NCBI GenBank assembly: GCA_035524955.1
Contig: DATLFG010000107.1
Location: 62,001 to 126,000, forward strand
Direction: 5' to 3'
Source of the DNA: CAMLFJ01 sp035524955
Lineage (GTDB): Bacteria; Methylomirabilota; Methylomirabilia; Rokubacteriales; CSP1-6
Length of the DNA: 64,000 nt
Under the pieces are notes generated by a model, which saw only the letters and a program-made list of their open reading frames with translations, ran no database searches and was not told the DNA's origin. Positions 8,519-18,725 of this stretch are shown one piece after another (the stretch's first letter is position 1; each line of letters starts with the position of its first letter). The position numbers and the translations under genes were made by a program.

Positions 8519-8549
8519 TGACTATATAGCTACATACTCAAATAGTCAA
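8519..8549 (-). promoter_or_regulatory. Sigma70 promoter with overlapping inverted-repeat operator for the persulfide operon
   Basis: On the minus strand TTGACT (8549-8544) and TATAGT (8526-8521) are 17 nt apart, close to sigma70 consensus, in an AT-rich island inside GC-rich DNA. The inverted repeat TGACTAT (8519-8525) and ATAGTCA (8542-8548), 16 nt apart, covers both promoter boxes, as expected for an ArsR-family operator. The nearby BigR/SqrR-like repressor is the likely ligand. Confidence 0.7.
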
Positions 8550-8604
8550 TCACGGACGCGGCGCAAACGGATGTGGGGGTCACGGATCGATGTAAGATGA
8601 GGCC

Positions 8605-8630
8605 ATGACACGGCCGATCGAAGACCGAAG

Positions 8631-8634
<4 letters not shown>
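8605..8634 (+). CDS. Possible 9-codon leader peptide before copA
   Basis: ATG 8605 opens a nine-residue frame (MTRPIEDRR) whose TGA (8632-8634) overlaps the GTG start of the copper ATPase (8631) as GTGA. A -10-like TAAGAT (8593-8598) sits 6 nt before the ATG, so the transcript could be leaderless with the ATG at its 5' end. It may only serve to deliver ribosomes to the GTG start, which has no clear Shine-Dalgarno. There is no protein-level evidence. Confidence 0.3.
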
Positions 8635-10937
<2,303 letters not shown>

Positions 10938-11028
10938 GTGTCAGCCGCACCATCGCGAAGCTGACAGCAGACTGACAGTGTCGTCGTGCGTCAACGCGAA
11001 GGGCCTTGTATCCCAGGCTGTTGTCGTC

Positions 11029-11043
11029 TGGCCCACTTCTTGC
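11029..11043 (+). promoter_or_regulatory. Candidate sigma54 promoter for the PilZ gene
   Basis: TGGCCCACTTCTTGC fits the -24/-12 layout (TGGC, 7 nt, TTGC), with GG and GC 10 nt apart. It lies 22 nt before the ATG at 11065, which leaves a short leader. No activator binding site is recognisable and the match is a single motif, so this is suggestive only. Confidence 0.35.
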
Positions 11044-11064
11044 GGTTCCTGCCGGGCACCCGCC

Positions 11065-11769
11065 ATGCACGCGAGCCGAACGGTTGAACCCGAGCAGGAT
11101 GCGCGCCGGTGCCCTCGCCAGCAGGTGTCCTGGCTCGTCACGGTCGCCGCGGGGCGCCACCAGTTCCAGGGACGCACGAAGGACGTCAGTGCCTCCGGCG
11201 CGAAGATCCTGCTCAAGGAGCGGCCAGCGCTCGGCGCCGAGGTGAGCCTCCGCTTCCGTCCCCCGGGCCGCCGGCCGGTCGAGACGCGCGCGCTCGTCTG
11301 GCGCGTCGACGCCGAGGGTCTGGCGTGCATGTTCGTGGGCACGCAGAGGCCCGAGTTCCTGGAGGCCGTGACTCCGCGCGCGGCGCCCGGCACGGTGCGG
11401 GTGCTCCCGCTGCGACCGGCGGGCAGCGTGCTCCTGGCGACGGTGGACACGGGTTTCCGCGCGCTGGCCGTGTACACGCTCGAGCGCGGCGGCTACACGG
11501 TGCTGGACGCGGGCTCGCAGCCCCTGCTGGCCCTGCGCCTCGCCGAGGAGCACCGGGCCGCGATCTCGCTCATCCTGATCGCGGCGGACCTGCGGCTCAT
11601 GAACGGGGAGCCGCTGGCCAAGCGTCTCGCGCCGCTCCTGCCGTCGGCCAAGCTCGTGCTGATGTCGAGCCGCTCGGCACCCGTTTCCGCCGGCCCCGAG
11701 GCGCGGTGGCTCCCCACGCCCTGCACGGACGGCGAGCTGATGGCGCAGGTCCGCGAGGCCCTCGGCTAG
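11065..11769 (+). CDS. PilZ domain protein with a degenerate receiver-like C-terminal domain
   Basis: 234 residues. The N-terminal half (about 10-100) is PilZ-like: RRCPRQQVSW has the Arg cluster that binds c-di-GMP, and the second element appears as DVSASGAKI (DxSxxG). The C-terminal half (about 110-234) has a receiver-like alternation (VLLATVDTGFRALAVYTLERGGYTVLDA) but lacks the usual phospho-acceptor Asp, so it is probably a pseudo-receiver. It could pass c-di-GMP signals to a partner. A sigma54-like element precedes it. Its stop overlaps that of the convergent TPR gene. Confidence 0.72.
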   Translation: MHASRTVEPEQDARRCPRQQVSWLVTVAAGRHQFQGRTKDVSASGAKILLKERPALGAEVSLRFRPPGRRPVETRALVWRVDAEGLACMFVGTQRPEFLEAVTPRAAPGTVRVLPLRPAGSVLLATVDTGFRALAVYTLERGGYTVLDAGSQPLLALRLAEEHRAAISLILIAADLRLMNGEPLAKRLAPLLPSAKLVLMSSRSAPVSAGPEARWLPTPCTDGELMAQVREALG

Positions 11770-12242
11770 TGGCCGTTGCCCTTGACCGCCTCGGACAGCG
11801 CCGCCGCGAGGTTGTGATTGGCCGAGGTCAGGTGCGGGTGAACCGCGAGGGCCCGCCGGAACAACGCGGCGGCCTCCCGGAACTGGCCGAGCGCCATGTG
11901 GCAGAGCCCCTGGCCGGACAGGGCCCCGAAGTGGTGCGGGTTCCGCGCTAGCGTCTCCTCGCAGTCGGCCACCGCCCCCGGATAGTCCTCCACCACGTAG
12001 CGTGCGGTCGCCCGCTTGTTCCACCCCTCCGCGAAGTCGGGCGCGCGCTCGATGATGCGGGTGAAGCAGCCGATCGCGTCCTCCAGCCGGCGACCCTCCA
12101 TCGCCTCGACGCCCCGGCGGAGGAGCCGATCCACCTCGGGAATTTCCGAGCGGCACCAGATCGCCCAGAGCGTGGCTTCGGCCCGGGCGGCCAGGGCGGG
12201 GTCAGCGCCACGGAGCGCGGCGAGGGCTTCGGCCTCGGTCAT
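11766..12242 (-). CDS. Tetratricopeptide-repeat protein
   Basis: 158 residues with three to four TPR units between about residues 40 and 150 (for example AMEGRRLEDAIGCFTRIIERAPDF begins one), preceded by a short helical region with an Ile-Trp-Cys segment. No signal peptide, so cytoplasmic. TPRs mediate protein-protein contacts; the partner is unknown. It ends with a 4-nt overlap against the convergent PilZ gene. A separate TPR gene lies divergently at 12303. Confidence 0.72.
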   Translation of the reverse strand: MTEAEALAALRGADPALAARAEATLWAIWCRSEIPEVDRLLRRGVEAMEGRRLEDAIGCFTRIIERAPDFAEGWNKRATARYVVEDYPGAVADCEETLARNPHHFGALSGQGLCHMALGQFREAAALFRRALAVHPHLTSANHNLAAALSEAVKGNGH

Positions 12243-12302
12243 GCGACCGAGGTTACTTGACGGGGCGGCCCGTTGGCCAGATGCTGCTGCCCGGAGGCCC
12301 CG

Positions 12303-12626
12303 ATGGCGGATCAGGATCGGATCGAGGAGTTCAAGGAAGTGGTCGAGATCATGCCCGACGATCCCGTCGTCCGGTTCGGCCTCGCGGGCGCCTATCTGGA
12401 GGCGGGCCGGGCCGACGCGGCGGCCGTGGAGTACGGAGAAGCCATCCGCCTAAAGCCCGACTACTCGGCCGCCCATCGGGGCCTCGGTCGCGCGCTGGAG
12501 CGCGCGGGCCGGATCGCCGAGGCCAAGGCCGCCTTCGCGAAGGGCCTCGAGGTGGCGCGCGCGACCGGGGATCTCCAGACCGGGAAGGAGATCGAGGTCT
12601 TCCTGCGCCGGCTCGAGAAGGCCTAG
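12303..12626 (+). CDS. Small tetratricopeptide-repeat protein
   Basis: 107 residues carrying about two and a half TPR units: VVRFGLAGAYLEAGRADAAA, then SAAHRGLGRALERAGRIAEA. The ATG at 12303 is preferred over one 30 nt upstream because the extra residues are Cys/Pro-rich and not TPR-like. Cytoplasmic, probably a scaffold. Its stop overlaps the GTG of the DUF188 gene (TAGTG), so the two are likely translated in a coupled way. Confidence 0.7.
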   Translation: MADQDRIEEFKEVVEIMPDDPVVRFGLAGAYLEAGRADAAAVEYGEAIRLKPDYSAAHRGLGRALERAGRIAEAKAAFAKGLEVARATGDLQTGKEIEVFLRRLEKA

Positions 12627-13084
12627 TGGCGATCTGGGTGGATGCCGACGCCTGCCCCCAGGTCATCAAGGAGATCCTCTTCCGGGCCGCCGACCGCGCG
12701 CAGGTGCTGACGACGCTGGTCGCCAACACGCCCCTCCGCGTCCCGCCCTCGCCCTTCATCCGGACGCTCCGCGTGGAGCAGGGCTGGGACGTGGCGGACC
12801 ACCGGATCGTGCAGCAGGTGCAGTCCGGGGACCTGGTGGTCACGGCCGACATCCCGCTCGCCGCGCTGGTGATCGCGCGCGGCGCGCAGGCGCTGGACCC
12901 GCGGGGGGAGCTCTACACGGAGGACAATGTCCAGGAGCGTCTGGCGGTGCGGAACCTGATGCAGGGCCTTCGGGCGGGGGGCGACCTCATCGCCGGGCCG
13001 GCGCCGTTCTCCCCGAGCGATCGGCAGCGCTTCGCGAATCACCTCGACCACTTCCTGACGCGGCGGCGCGGCCCCGGGGACTAG
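12626..13084 (+). CDS. YaiI/YqxD family protein (DUF188)
   Basis: 152 residues, the normal length. It opens with IWVDADACP, the acidic family motif, and has VVTADIPLAALVI and the RRRGPGD end. The fold is a PIN-like nuclease domain, but the biochemical role is not established. The GTG start overlaps the preceding stop. Its own stop overlaps that of the convergent YaeQ gene by 4 nt. Confidence 0.88.
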   Translation: MAIWVDADACPQVIKEILFRAADRAQVLTTLVANTPLRVPPSPFIRTLRVEQGWDVADHRIVQQVQSGDLVVTADIPLAALVIARGAQALDPRGELYTEDNVQERLAVRNLMQGLRAGGDLIAGPAPFSPSDRQRFANHLDHFLTRRRGPGD

Positions 13085-13635
13085 CCGGGCGCCGGCGGGC
13101 TCTGCAGGACCGTCGGCTCGATCGCGACGCTCTGCTGCCCGTCGGCCACCCAGATCTGCCCGTCCTGGATCGTGCACGTGAGCTGCATGGTCCGCTGCGC
13201 CAGCCGAGCCAGCGCCCGCGTGGCGGCGAAGGGCAGGTTGACGACGGTCAGGTTCCGGGCCCGGTCGAGTGCCGCGCCGGCCTGCTCCCACCAGAGGTCG
13301 GCGCCCCGCCCGCCGTAGCTGTAGACGAACACCGCCGCCGCCCGGCCGCACGCCCGCCGGATCCGCTTCTCGTCCGGCTGCCCCACGTCGATCCAGAGAT
13401 CGATGGCGCCGGTGAGGTCCTTCCGCCAGAGATCGGGCTCGTCGTCGGTGCCGAGCCCTCGGCCGAAGGCCAGCGCCTCGTGGCCGTGACGGGCGAAGGC
13501 CAGCAGCCGCACCATCATGCGCTCGTCGGTCTCCGAAGGGTGACGGGCGATCGTCAGCGCGTGGTCCCGGTAGTAGGCGCGGTCGATGTCCGCGATCTGC
13601 AGGGTGACCTTGAAGATGGTGGCGTTCTGGGCCAT
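13081..13635 (-). CDS. YaeQ family protein
   Basis: 184 residues, starting MAQNATIFKVTLQIADID as in YaeQ, with the conserved HPSETDERMMVRLLAF, DLTGAIDLWIDVGQPDEKRIRRA (split across the core) and VFVYSYGG segments. YaeQ has a PD-(D/E)XK-like fold and has been linked to RfaH suppression, though its molecular role is unsettled. The ATG at 13635 gives the family N terminus; longer frames add a Pro/Arg-rich tail. Divergent from the acyl-CoA synthetase. Confidence 0.88.
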   Translation of the reverse strand: MAQNATIFKVTLQIADIDRAYYRDHALTIARHPSETDERMMVRLLAFARHGHEALAFGRGLGTDDEPDLWRKDLTGAIDLWIDVGQPDEKRIRRACGRAAAVFVYSYGGRGADLWWEQAGAALDRARNLTVVNLPFAATRALARLAQRTMQLTCTIQDGQIWVADGQQSVAIEPTVLQSPPAPG

Positions 13636-13804
13636 GGAGCCGGCGGGGCGATCGTCTCCCCCCGGCCGCGCGCGGTCAACCGGGCGGCGTGGGGTCCGGT
13701 GGACCAACGGTCTCCGGGCCGGATTGCGCGTCGGGGGCGCCTTGATCTATCCTCGATCACCGCCGGCGCGGGTCGGCACAATCCGTTCAAGGGGGCACGG
13801 GACC

Positions 13805-15349
13805 ATGATCGTTCCACTCACGCTGGCCGACTTTCTCGAGCGCGCCGAGCTCGTCTACGGGCATCGTGAGGCGGTGGTGGACGAGCCCACACCACCCGGT
13901 GGCGGCCTCGGCCGCTTCACCTACGCGCGGTTCGCCTCGATGGCGCGCAGCCTGGCCGCGACCCTCGACGACCTCGGCGTGGGCGAGAACGACCGCGTCG
14001 CGATCGTCTCGCCGAACGCGGCGCGCTTCCTGATCAGCCTGTTCGGGGTCAGCGTGTTCGGACGGGTGCTGGTGCCGGTGAACTTCCGGCTGAACGCCGA
14101 GGAGACCCGCTACATCGTCGAGCACTCCGGCTCCTCGGTGCTCCTGGTGGACCCCGAGCTGGACGAGCCCCTGCGCGACATCAAGGTGAAGCACCGCTTC
14201 GTGCTGGGGAGCGGCTCCGATGCGCAGCTCTTCCTACGTCCGGGCGCGACGCCGCGTCTGCGGGTCGCGGACGAGAACGCCACCGTCTCGATCAACTACA
14301 CCTCCGGCACCACCGCACGGCCCAAGGGGGTGCAGCTCACCCATCGCAACTTCTGGCTCAACGCGGTCACCTTCGGCTGGCACCTGGCCATGACCGACCG
14401 CGATGTGTATCTCCACACTCTGCCCATGTTCCACTGCAACGGCTGGGGCATGCCCTACGCGCTCACCGCCATGGGCGTCCGCCACGTCATCATCCGGAAG
14501 ATCGACGGCGAGGAGATCCTGCGGCGCGTGGAGGGCGAGGGCGTGACGCTCTTCAACTGCGCGCCGGCGGTGATCGCGGCGGTGCTCGAGGCGGCCGCGG
14601 CGCGTCGTGGCAAGGGGATCGCGGTGCCGGGCCGGGGGCGGGTGCGGGTGGTCATCGCGGGGGCGCCGCCGCCGACCAAGACCATCGAGCGGATCGAGAC
14701 GGAGCTGGGCTGGGAGTTCATCCAGATCTACGGCCTCACCGAGACCTCGCCGCTGTTGACCATCAACCGGGCGCCCGCGGAGTGGGACGGGCTCGAGCCG
14801 GTCGAGCGCGCGCAGCGGCTCGGGCGCGCGGGCGTGCCCGCGGTGGGCGTGCGCATGAGTGTGGACGCGGAGGGCGAGGTGCTCGCGCGCGCCAACCACG
14901 TCTTCGAGGGGTACTGGAATCAGCCGGAGGAGACGGCCAAGGCCATCGTGGACGGCTGGTTCCACACCGGTGACGGCGGCTACACCGACGACGCCTTCAT
15001 CGCGATCAGCGATCGGAAGAAGGACGTGATCATCACCGGCGGCGAGAACGTCTCGTCCATCGAGGTCGAGGACTGCCTCTTCCAGCACCCCGCGGTGGCC
15101 GAGGTCGCCGTGATCGGCGTCCCTGACGAAAAATGGGGCGAGACGATCAAGGCGCTGGTGGTGCTGCGTCCGGGTGCGCAGGCGGCCGAGCGAGACCTGA
15201 TGGAGCATTGCCGCAGTCGCATGACCCACTACAAGTGCCCGACCTCGGTCGAGATTCGCGACGCGCTCGTCCGCACCGCCACCGGCAAGCTCCAGAAGTT
15301 CAAGCTCCGCGAGCCCTACTGGGCCGGCCGCACGCGCCGCGTGAACTGA
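13805..15349 (+). CDS. Acyl-CoA synthetase (AMP-forming, ANL superfamily)
   Basis: 514 residues with the ANL motifs in order: P-loop-like YTSGTTARPKG (about residue 165), the IYGLTETSP aromatic/Thr-Glu motif, HTGDGGY, DRKKDVIITGGENVSS and a C-terminal KLQKFKLRE with the catalytic Lys. It adenylates a carboxylic acid and transfers it to CoA; the sequence is of the medium/long-chain or fatty-acid-like type and the substrate is unknown. Purine-rich AAGGGGGCAC upstream of the ATG may serve as Shine-Dalgarno. Confidence 0.92.
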   Translation: MIVPLTLADFLERAELVYGHREAVVDEPTPPGGGLGRFTYARFASMARSLAATLDDLGVGENDRVAIVSPNAARFLISLFGVSVFGRVLVPVNFRLNAEETRYIVEHSGSSVLLVDPELDEPLRDIKVKHRFVLGSGSDAQLFLRPGATPRLRVADENATVSINYTSGTTARPKGVQLTHRNFWLNAVTFGWHLAMTDRDVYLHTLPMFHCNGWGMPYALTAMGVRHVIIRKIDGEEILRRVEGEGVTLFNCAPAVIAAVLEAAAARRGKGIAVPGRGRVRVVIAGAPPPTKTIERIETELGWEFIQIYGLTETSPLLTINRAPAEWDGLEPVERAQRLGRAGVPAVGVRMSVDAEGEVLARANHVFEGYWNQPEETAKAIVDGWFHTGDGGYTDDAFIAISDRKKDVIITGGENVSSIEVEDCLFQHPAVAEVAVIGVPDEKWGETIKALVVLRPGAQAAERDLMEHCRSRMTHYKCPTSVEIRDALVRTATGKLQKFKLREPYWAGRTRRVN

Positions 15350-15385
15350 CGGGCCCGGAGGGCCGCAGCCGATTCGCGGCGGCGT

Positions 15386-15592
15386 CTAGGAGGCCCGTTC
15401 GGCCGGCGGGGGAGACGGTCCGGGGTCTCGGCGCGCCCGCGGATGCAGCACCTCGATCGCCCAGCCGACGTCCAGCCGCTCCCCGAACCACTGGGCAAGC
15501 CCCGTGCGCGCATGGAGCTCGAGCCCCTGCGCGATGCTCTGGGCCCGGAGCGCGCCCGCCGGATCGGCGGGCACCGCCGCCGGCGGCGGCAC
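15386..15592 (-). other. Possible coding remnant or small gene in the 352-nt gap before the arsenic operon
   Basis: The gap 15350-15701 holds the ars promoter (15630-15663) and a minus-strand frame with protein-like composition ending at a TAG (15386), including LELHARTGLAQWFGERLDVGW. GTG at 15592 could start it, but there is no Shine-Dalgarno. The family is not recognised. It may be the tail of a lost gene or a chance frame. Confidence 0.22.
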
Positions 15593-15629
15593 GTGACCGC
15601 CCCGGAACCTGTCAAGCCGAAGGTGGGGC

Positions 15630-15663
15630 TTGACTCCGGTTCGATAGTTCGATATATTTCGAA
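15630..15663 (+). promoter_or_regulatory. Sigma70 promoter and ArsR-type operator of the arsenic operon
   Basis: TTGACT (15630-15635) and TATATT (15653-15658) are exactly 17 nt apart. The -10 box is embedded in the perfect inverted repeat TTCGA-N6-TCGAA (15648-15663), with a further TTCGA half-site at 15640-15644. The site lies 38 nt before the flavoprotein start. The ArsR encoded second in the operon is the probable repressor, giving autoregulated, arsenite-inducible expression. Confidence 0.78.
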
Positions 15664-15701
15664 GCACAGAATAAGTACCTCGCGCAAAGGGGACGGCGAC
15701 C

Positions 15702-17039
15702 ATGAGCGACCTGAGAGCAGACCTGCCGGTGGTGGTGATCGGCGCGGGCCCGGTGGGTCTGGCCGCGGCGGCTCATCTGGCCGCGAAGCGGCAGGGATTC
15801 CTCCTGCTGGAGGCGGGCACGTCGGTGGGCGCCTTCGTCCGGGCCTGGGGCCACGTCCAGGTGTTCTCCCCATGGCGGTTCAATGTGGACCCGGCGGCCC
15901 GGAACCTGCTGGCGTCCTCGGGGTGGATCGAGCCCGACGGCGACGTGCTGCCGACCGGCGCCGAGATCGTCACCCAGTACCTCGAGCCCCTGGCGAAGTG
16001 CGCGGAGATCGCGCCGCACCTCCGGCTCGGCACGCGCGTGGTGGCGGTGACCCGCTCCGGGTTCGACAAGATGAAGAGCGCGGGACGGGAGCAGGCGCCG
16101 TTCGAGCTGCACGTCCGGACTGCGGCCGGCGACGAGCGGCTCCTGGCCCGGGCCGTGATCGATGCCTCGGGCACCTACGGCGATCCCAGTCCGCTCGGGG
16201 GCGGCGGCCTGGCCGCGATCGGGGAGGCCGCCGGTCGCGACCGCATCTTCTACGGGATCCCGGACGTGCTGGGCGCGGCCCGCGCGCGCTACGCGGGCCG
16301 GTCGGTGGCGGTGGTCGGCAGCGGGCACTCGGCCTTCAACGCGCTGCTCGATCTGGCCCGGCTCGCCGCGGGCGAGCCCGCGACCACGATCACGTGGGTG
16401 GTGAGGCGCGCGGAGATGGGCGCGGTCTACGGCGGCGGAGCCGCCGATGCGTTGCCGGCGCGGGGGAGCCTGGGCGAGCGCCTGCGCGCGCTCGTCGGGA
16501 CGGGCCGCATCCGTCTCGTGACCGGGTTCCACACGAGCCGGCTCCTGCAGCGCGGCGCCGGGGTCGCGCTCCTCGACGCGAAGGGTCGGGAGATCGGGCC
16601 GGTGGATGAGGTCGTCGCGGTCACCGGCTTCCGGCCGGACCTGGCGATGCTCGGCGAGCTGCGCCTCGATCTCGACCCGGCGGTGGAGAGCCCGCGCGCG
16701 CTGGCGCCGCTGATCGACCCGAACCTGCATAGCTGCGGCACGGTGCCGCCCCACGGCGCCGATGAGCTGCGCCACCCGGAGCCGGGCCTCTTCGTCGTCG
16801 GCATGAAGAGCTACGGCCGGGCGCCGACCTTCCTGATGCTCACCGGCTACGAGCAGGTGCGGTCGGTGGTCGCCGATCTGACCGGTGATCTCGCGGGGGC
16901 GCGGCGCGTGGAGCTGACGCTGCCGGCCACCGGGGTCTGCTCCGCGACGCCGAGCTCGAGCGAGGATGCCGCGGGGTGCTGTGCCTCGACTCCGACGCCC
17001 ACGCTCGTCGGTGGGCTGGGCCGCAAGGCGGCGCGATGA
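15702..17039 (+). CDS. Arsenic-operon FAD-dependent oxidoreductase (ArsO-like)
   Basis: 445 residues. It has an N-terminal FAD Rossmann motif (VVVIGAGPVGLAAAAHLAA), a second nucleotide-binding motif SVAVVGSGHSAFNALLDL for NAD(P)H, and the VAVTGFRPDL segment of flavin monooxygenase-like proteins. The C-terminal tail carries a vicinal Cys pair (DAAGCCAST) that could bind As(III). Flavoproteins of this kind (ArsO, ArsH neighbours) occur in ars operons and are thought to act on trivalent or methylated arsenic. It is the first gene after the ars promoter and overlaps arsR (ATGA). Confidence 0.75.
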   Translation: MSDLRADLPVVVIGAGPVGLAAAAHLAAKRQGFLLLEAGTSVGAFVRAWGHVQVFSPWRFNVDPAARNLLASSGWIEPDGDVLPTGAEIVTQYLEPLAKCAEIAPHLRLGTRVVAVTRSGFDKMKSAGREQAPFELHVRTAAGDERLLARAVIDASGTYGDPSPLGGGGLAAIGEAAGRDRIFYGIPDVLGAARARYAGRSVAVVGSGHSAFNALLDLARLAAGEPATTITWVVRRAEMGAVYGGGAADALPARGSLGERLRALVGTGRIRLVTGFHTSRLLQRGAGVALLDAKGREIGPVDEVVAVTGFRPDLAMLGELRLDLDPAVESPRALAPLIDPNLHSCGTVPPHGADELRHPEPGLFVVGMKSYGRAPTFLMLTGYEQVRSVVADLTGDLAGARRVELTLPATGVCSATPSSSEDAAGCCASTPTPTLVGGLGRKAAR

Positions 17040-17344
17040 AGACCATCTCCCGCCTCCCGCTGGCCCAGGTCCAGGCGAGCGACGAGCACGTCGAGGCGTT
17101 CAAGGCCTTGGCCCATCTCACCCGGCTCCGGGTGTTCTTCTGCCTGGTCCACGCGTGCAAGGAGATGTCGGTGGGCGAGATCCAGGCCGAGGTCGAGATT
17201 CCGGGACCGACCCTCTCTCACCACCTGGACCTGCTACGGCGGGCCGGGCTGGTCGAGAGCCGCAAGGAAGAGCGGTACATCTACTATTCCGTCAAGCGGG
17301 ACACGGTGACGACGCTCGTGCGCCTGCTCACCGCCTGCTGCTAA
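17036..17344 (+). CDS. arsR: Arsenical-responsive repressor ArsR
   Basis: 102 residues, winged helix with FKALAHLTRLRVFFCL, the recognition helix IPGPTLSHHLDLLRRAGL and wing EERYIYY. Candidate As(III) thiols are Cys36 and Cys41 in the first helices and the terminal pair Cys101-Cys102. The Cys layout differs from the classical E. coli CXCXXC site, but ArsR proteins are known to have placed such sites several times. It overlaps the flavoprotein gene by 4 nt and probably binds the repeat at 15648-15663. Confidence 0.88.
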   Translation: MKTISRLPLAQVQASDEHVEAFKALAHLTRLRVFFCLVHACKEMSVGEIQAEVEIPGPTLSHHLDLLRRAGLVESRKEERYIYYSVKRDTVTTLVRLLTACC

Positions 17345-17355
17345 AGGAGAACGTC

Positions 17356-17811
17356 ATGAGCGCAAAGGTCCATCTGCACCTGCATGTGTCGGACCTGGCG
17401 AAGAGCCGGGAGTTCTACGAGAAGTTCCTCGGGACGGCGCCGGTCAAGGTGAAGCCCGAGTACGTGAAGTTCCTTTCCGAATGGGCTCCCGTCAACCTCG
17501 CCCTGTCCGGCGGCGGGGCGGCCGGAGCGGGCACGATCGATCACGTGGGCGTGCAGGTGGACGCGGTGCCCACGGTGATGGCCCAGCTCGCGCGTGTCAA
17601 GGCGGCCGGCCTCCCGGTACGGGAGGAGATGGGCGTCGATTGCTGCCACGCGAACCAGGACAAGTTCTGGGTCCAGGATCCCGACGGAGTGGACTGGGAG
17701 GTCTATCATCTCAACTACGACCTCGAGGACGAGGTGGCCGCGCCTGGTCGCAGCGGGCTGACGCTGGCCAAGGACGGCGCCTGCTGCGCGTCGTCCTGCT
17801 GCGCGTCGTGA
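17356..17811 (+). CDS. ArsI/CadI family VOC dioxygenase (C-As lyase candidate)
   Basis: 151 residues with a vicinal-oxygen-chelate fold. The vicinal Cys96-Cys97 (MGVDCCHANQDKFW) is the trivalent-organoarsenical site of ArsI, and VOC iron ligands are present (His in IDHVGV, Glu in DWEVYHL). ArsI cleaves the C-As bond of methylarsenite; CadI is the cadmium-inducible relative. The tail has two further Cys pairs (GACCASSCCAS). A Shine-Dalgarno (AAAGGAGA) precedes the ATG. Between arsR and arsM, it would reverse methylation. Confidence 0.85.
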   Translation: MSAKVHLHLHVSDLAKSREFYEKFLGTAPVKVKPEYVKFLSEWAPVNLALSGGGAAGAGTIDHVGVQVDAVPTVMAQLARVKAAGLPVREEMGVDCCHANQDKFWVQDPDGVDWEVYHLNYDLEDEVAAPGRSGLTLAKDGACCASSCCAS

Positions 17812-17821
17812 GGAGCGGGTG

Positions 17822-18637
17822 ATGAGCGACGACATCAAGGGCATCGTGAAGGAGAAGTACGCGCAGGCCGCGCTCCGGGTGACCGCGGCCGCCGGGAGCT
17901 CCTGCTGCGGCACCGCTTCGTCTCGCGGTGAATGCGACCCGATCACCTCCGGTATCTACGACGACAGCGATACGTCCGCGCTGCCGGCCGAGGCCCGAGC
18001 CGCCTCTCTCGGCTGTGGGAACCCGACGGCCCTGGCGGAGCTCAAGCCGGGCGAGACCGTGCTCGATCTCGGCTCGGGAGGCGGCATCGACGTGCTCCTG
18101 TCCGCCGGCCGCGTGGGCCCGACCGGCAAGGCGTATGGCCTCGACATGACCGACGAGATGCTCGCCCTCGCCCGGGAGAACCAGCGGAAGGCCGGGGTCG
18201 GCAACGTGGAGTTCCTCAAGGGAGAGATCGAGCAGATCCCCCTGCCGTCGAACACGGTGGACGTCATCATCTCCAACTGCGTGATCAATCTCTCGGCCGA
18301 CAAGGATCGCGTCTTCGCCGAGGCATTCCGGGTGCTGAAGCCGGGCGGGCGCCTGGCCGTGTCGGACGTGGTCGTGCGCGGCGAGGTTCCCGCGGCGATC
18401 CGGCGAAGCGTCGAGCTCTGGATCGGCTGCGTGGCCGGCGCGCTGGAGGAGCGCCAGTATCGGGACAAGCTCGCGGCCGCCGGGTTCGAGGGCGTCGATC
18501 TGGAGCCGACCCGCGTCTACCGTGTCGAGGACGCCCGGGACTTCCTGACGGGCGCCGGGCTCGACGCCGACACCATCGCGCCCCAGGTGGCAGACCGGTT
18601 CATGAGCGCGTTCGTCCGCGCCCGGAAGCCCGCCTGA
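17822..18637 (+). CDS. arsM: Arsenite S-adenosylmethionine methyltransferase ArsM
   Basis: 271 residues. The SAM-binding motif is VLDLGSGGGIDVLL; the ArsM cysteines are in SLGCGNP, IISNCVINLS and WIGCVAGALEE, with an additional N-terminal vicinal pair (SSCCGTAS). It methylates As(III) to methylated arsenicals in the cytoplasm. ATG 17822 is chosen over the preceding GTG at 17819. It follows the ArsI-like gene by 10 nt, and the pair would set the balance of methylation and demethylation. Confidence 0.93.
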   Translation: MSDDIKGIVKEKYAQAALRVTAAAGSSCCGTASSRGECDPITSGIYDDSDTSALPAEARAASLGCGNPTALAELKPGETVLDLGSGGGIDVLLSAGRVGPTGKAYGLDMTDEMLALARENQRKAGVGNVEFLKGEIEQIPLPSNTVDVIISNCVINLSADKDRVFAEAFRVLKPGGRLAVSDVVVRGEVPAAIRRSVELWIGCVAGALEERQYRDKLAAAGFEGVDLEPTRVYRVEDARDFLTGAGLDADTIAPQVADRFMSAFVRARKPA

Positions 18638-18638
18638 C

Positions 18639-18725
18639 GTGAGCCTCGGCCGGCGTCCGGCCGCGGAGGCGGTGGACACGGCGCTGGACGGGCTGTTCCG
18701 GCGGCCCCTGCCCGGGCGCGGATGA
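18639..18725 (+). CDS. Possible 28-residue ORF between arsM and the MFS gene
   Basis: GTG 18639 starts 1 nt after the arsM stop and its TGA overlaps the ATG of the MFS gene (ATGA), so it bridges two coupled genes. The peptide is Arg/Leu/Gly-rich with no motif. It may exist only to carry ribosomes across the 84-nt gap, or be a remnant. Confidence 0.22.
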   Translation: MSLGRRPAAEAVDTALDGLFRRPLPGRG

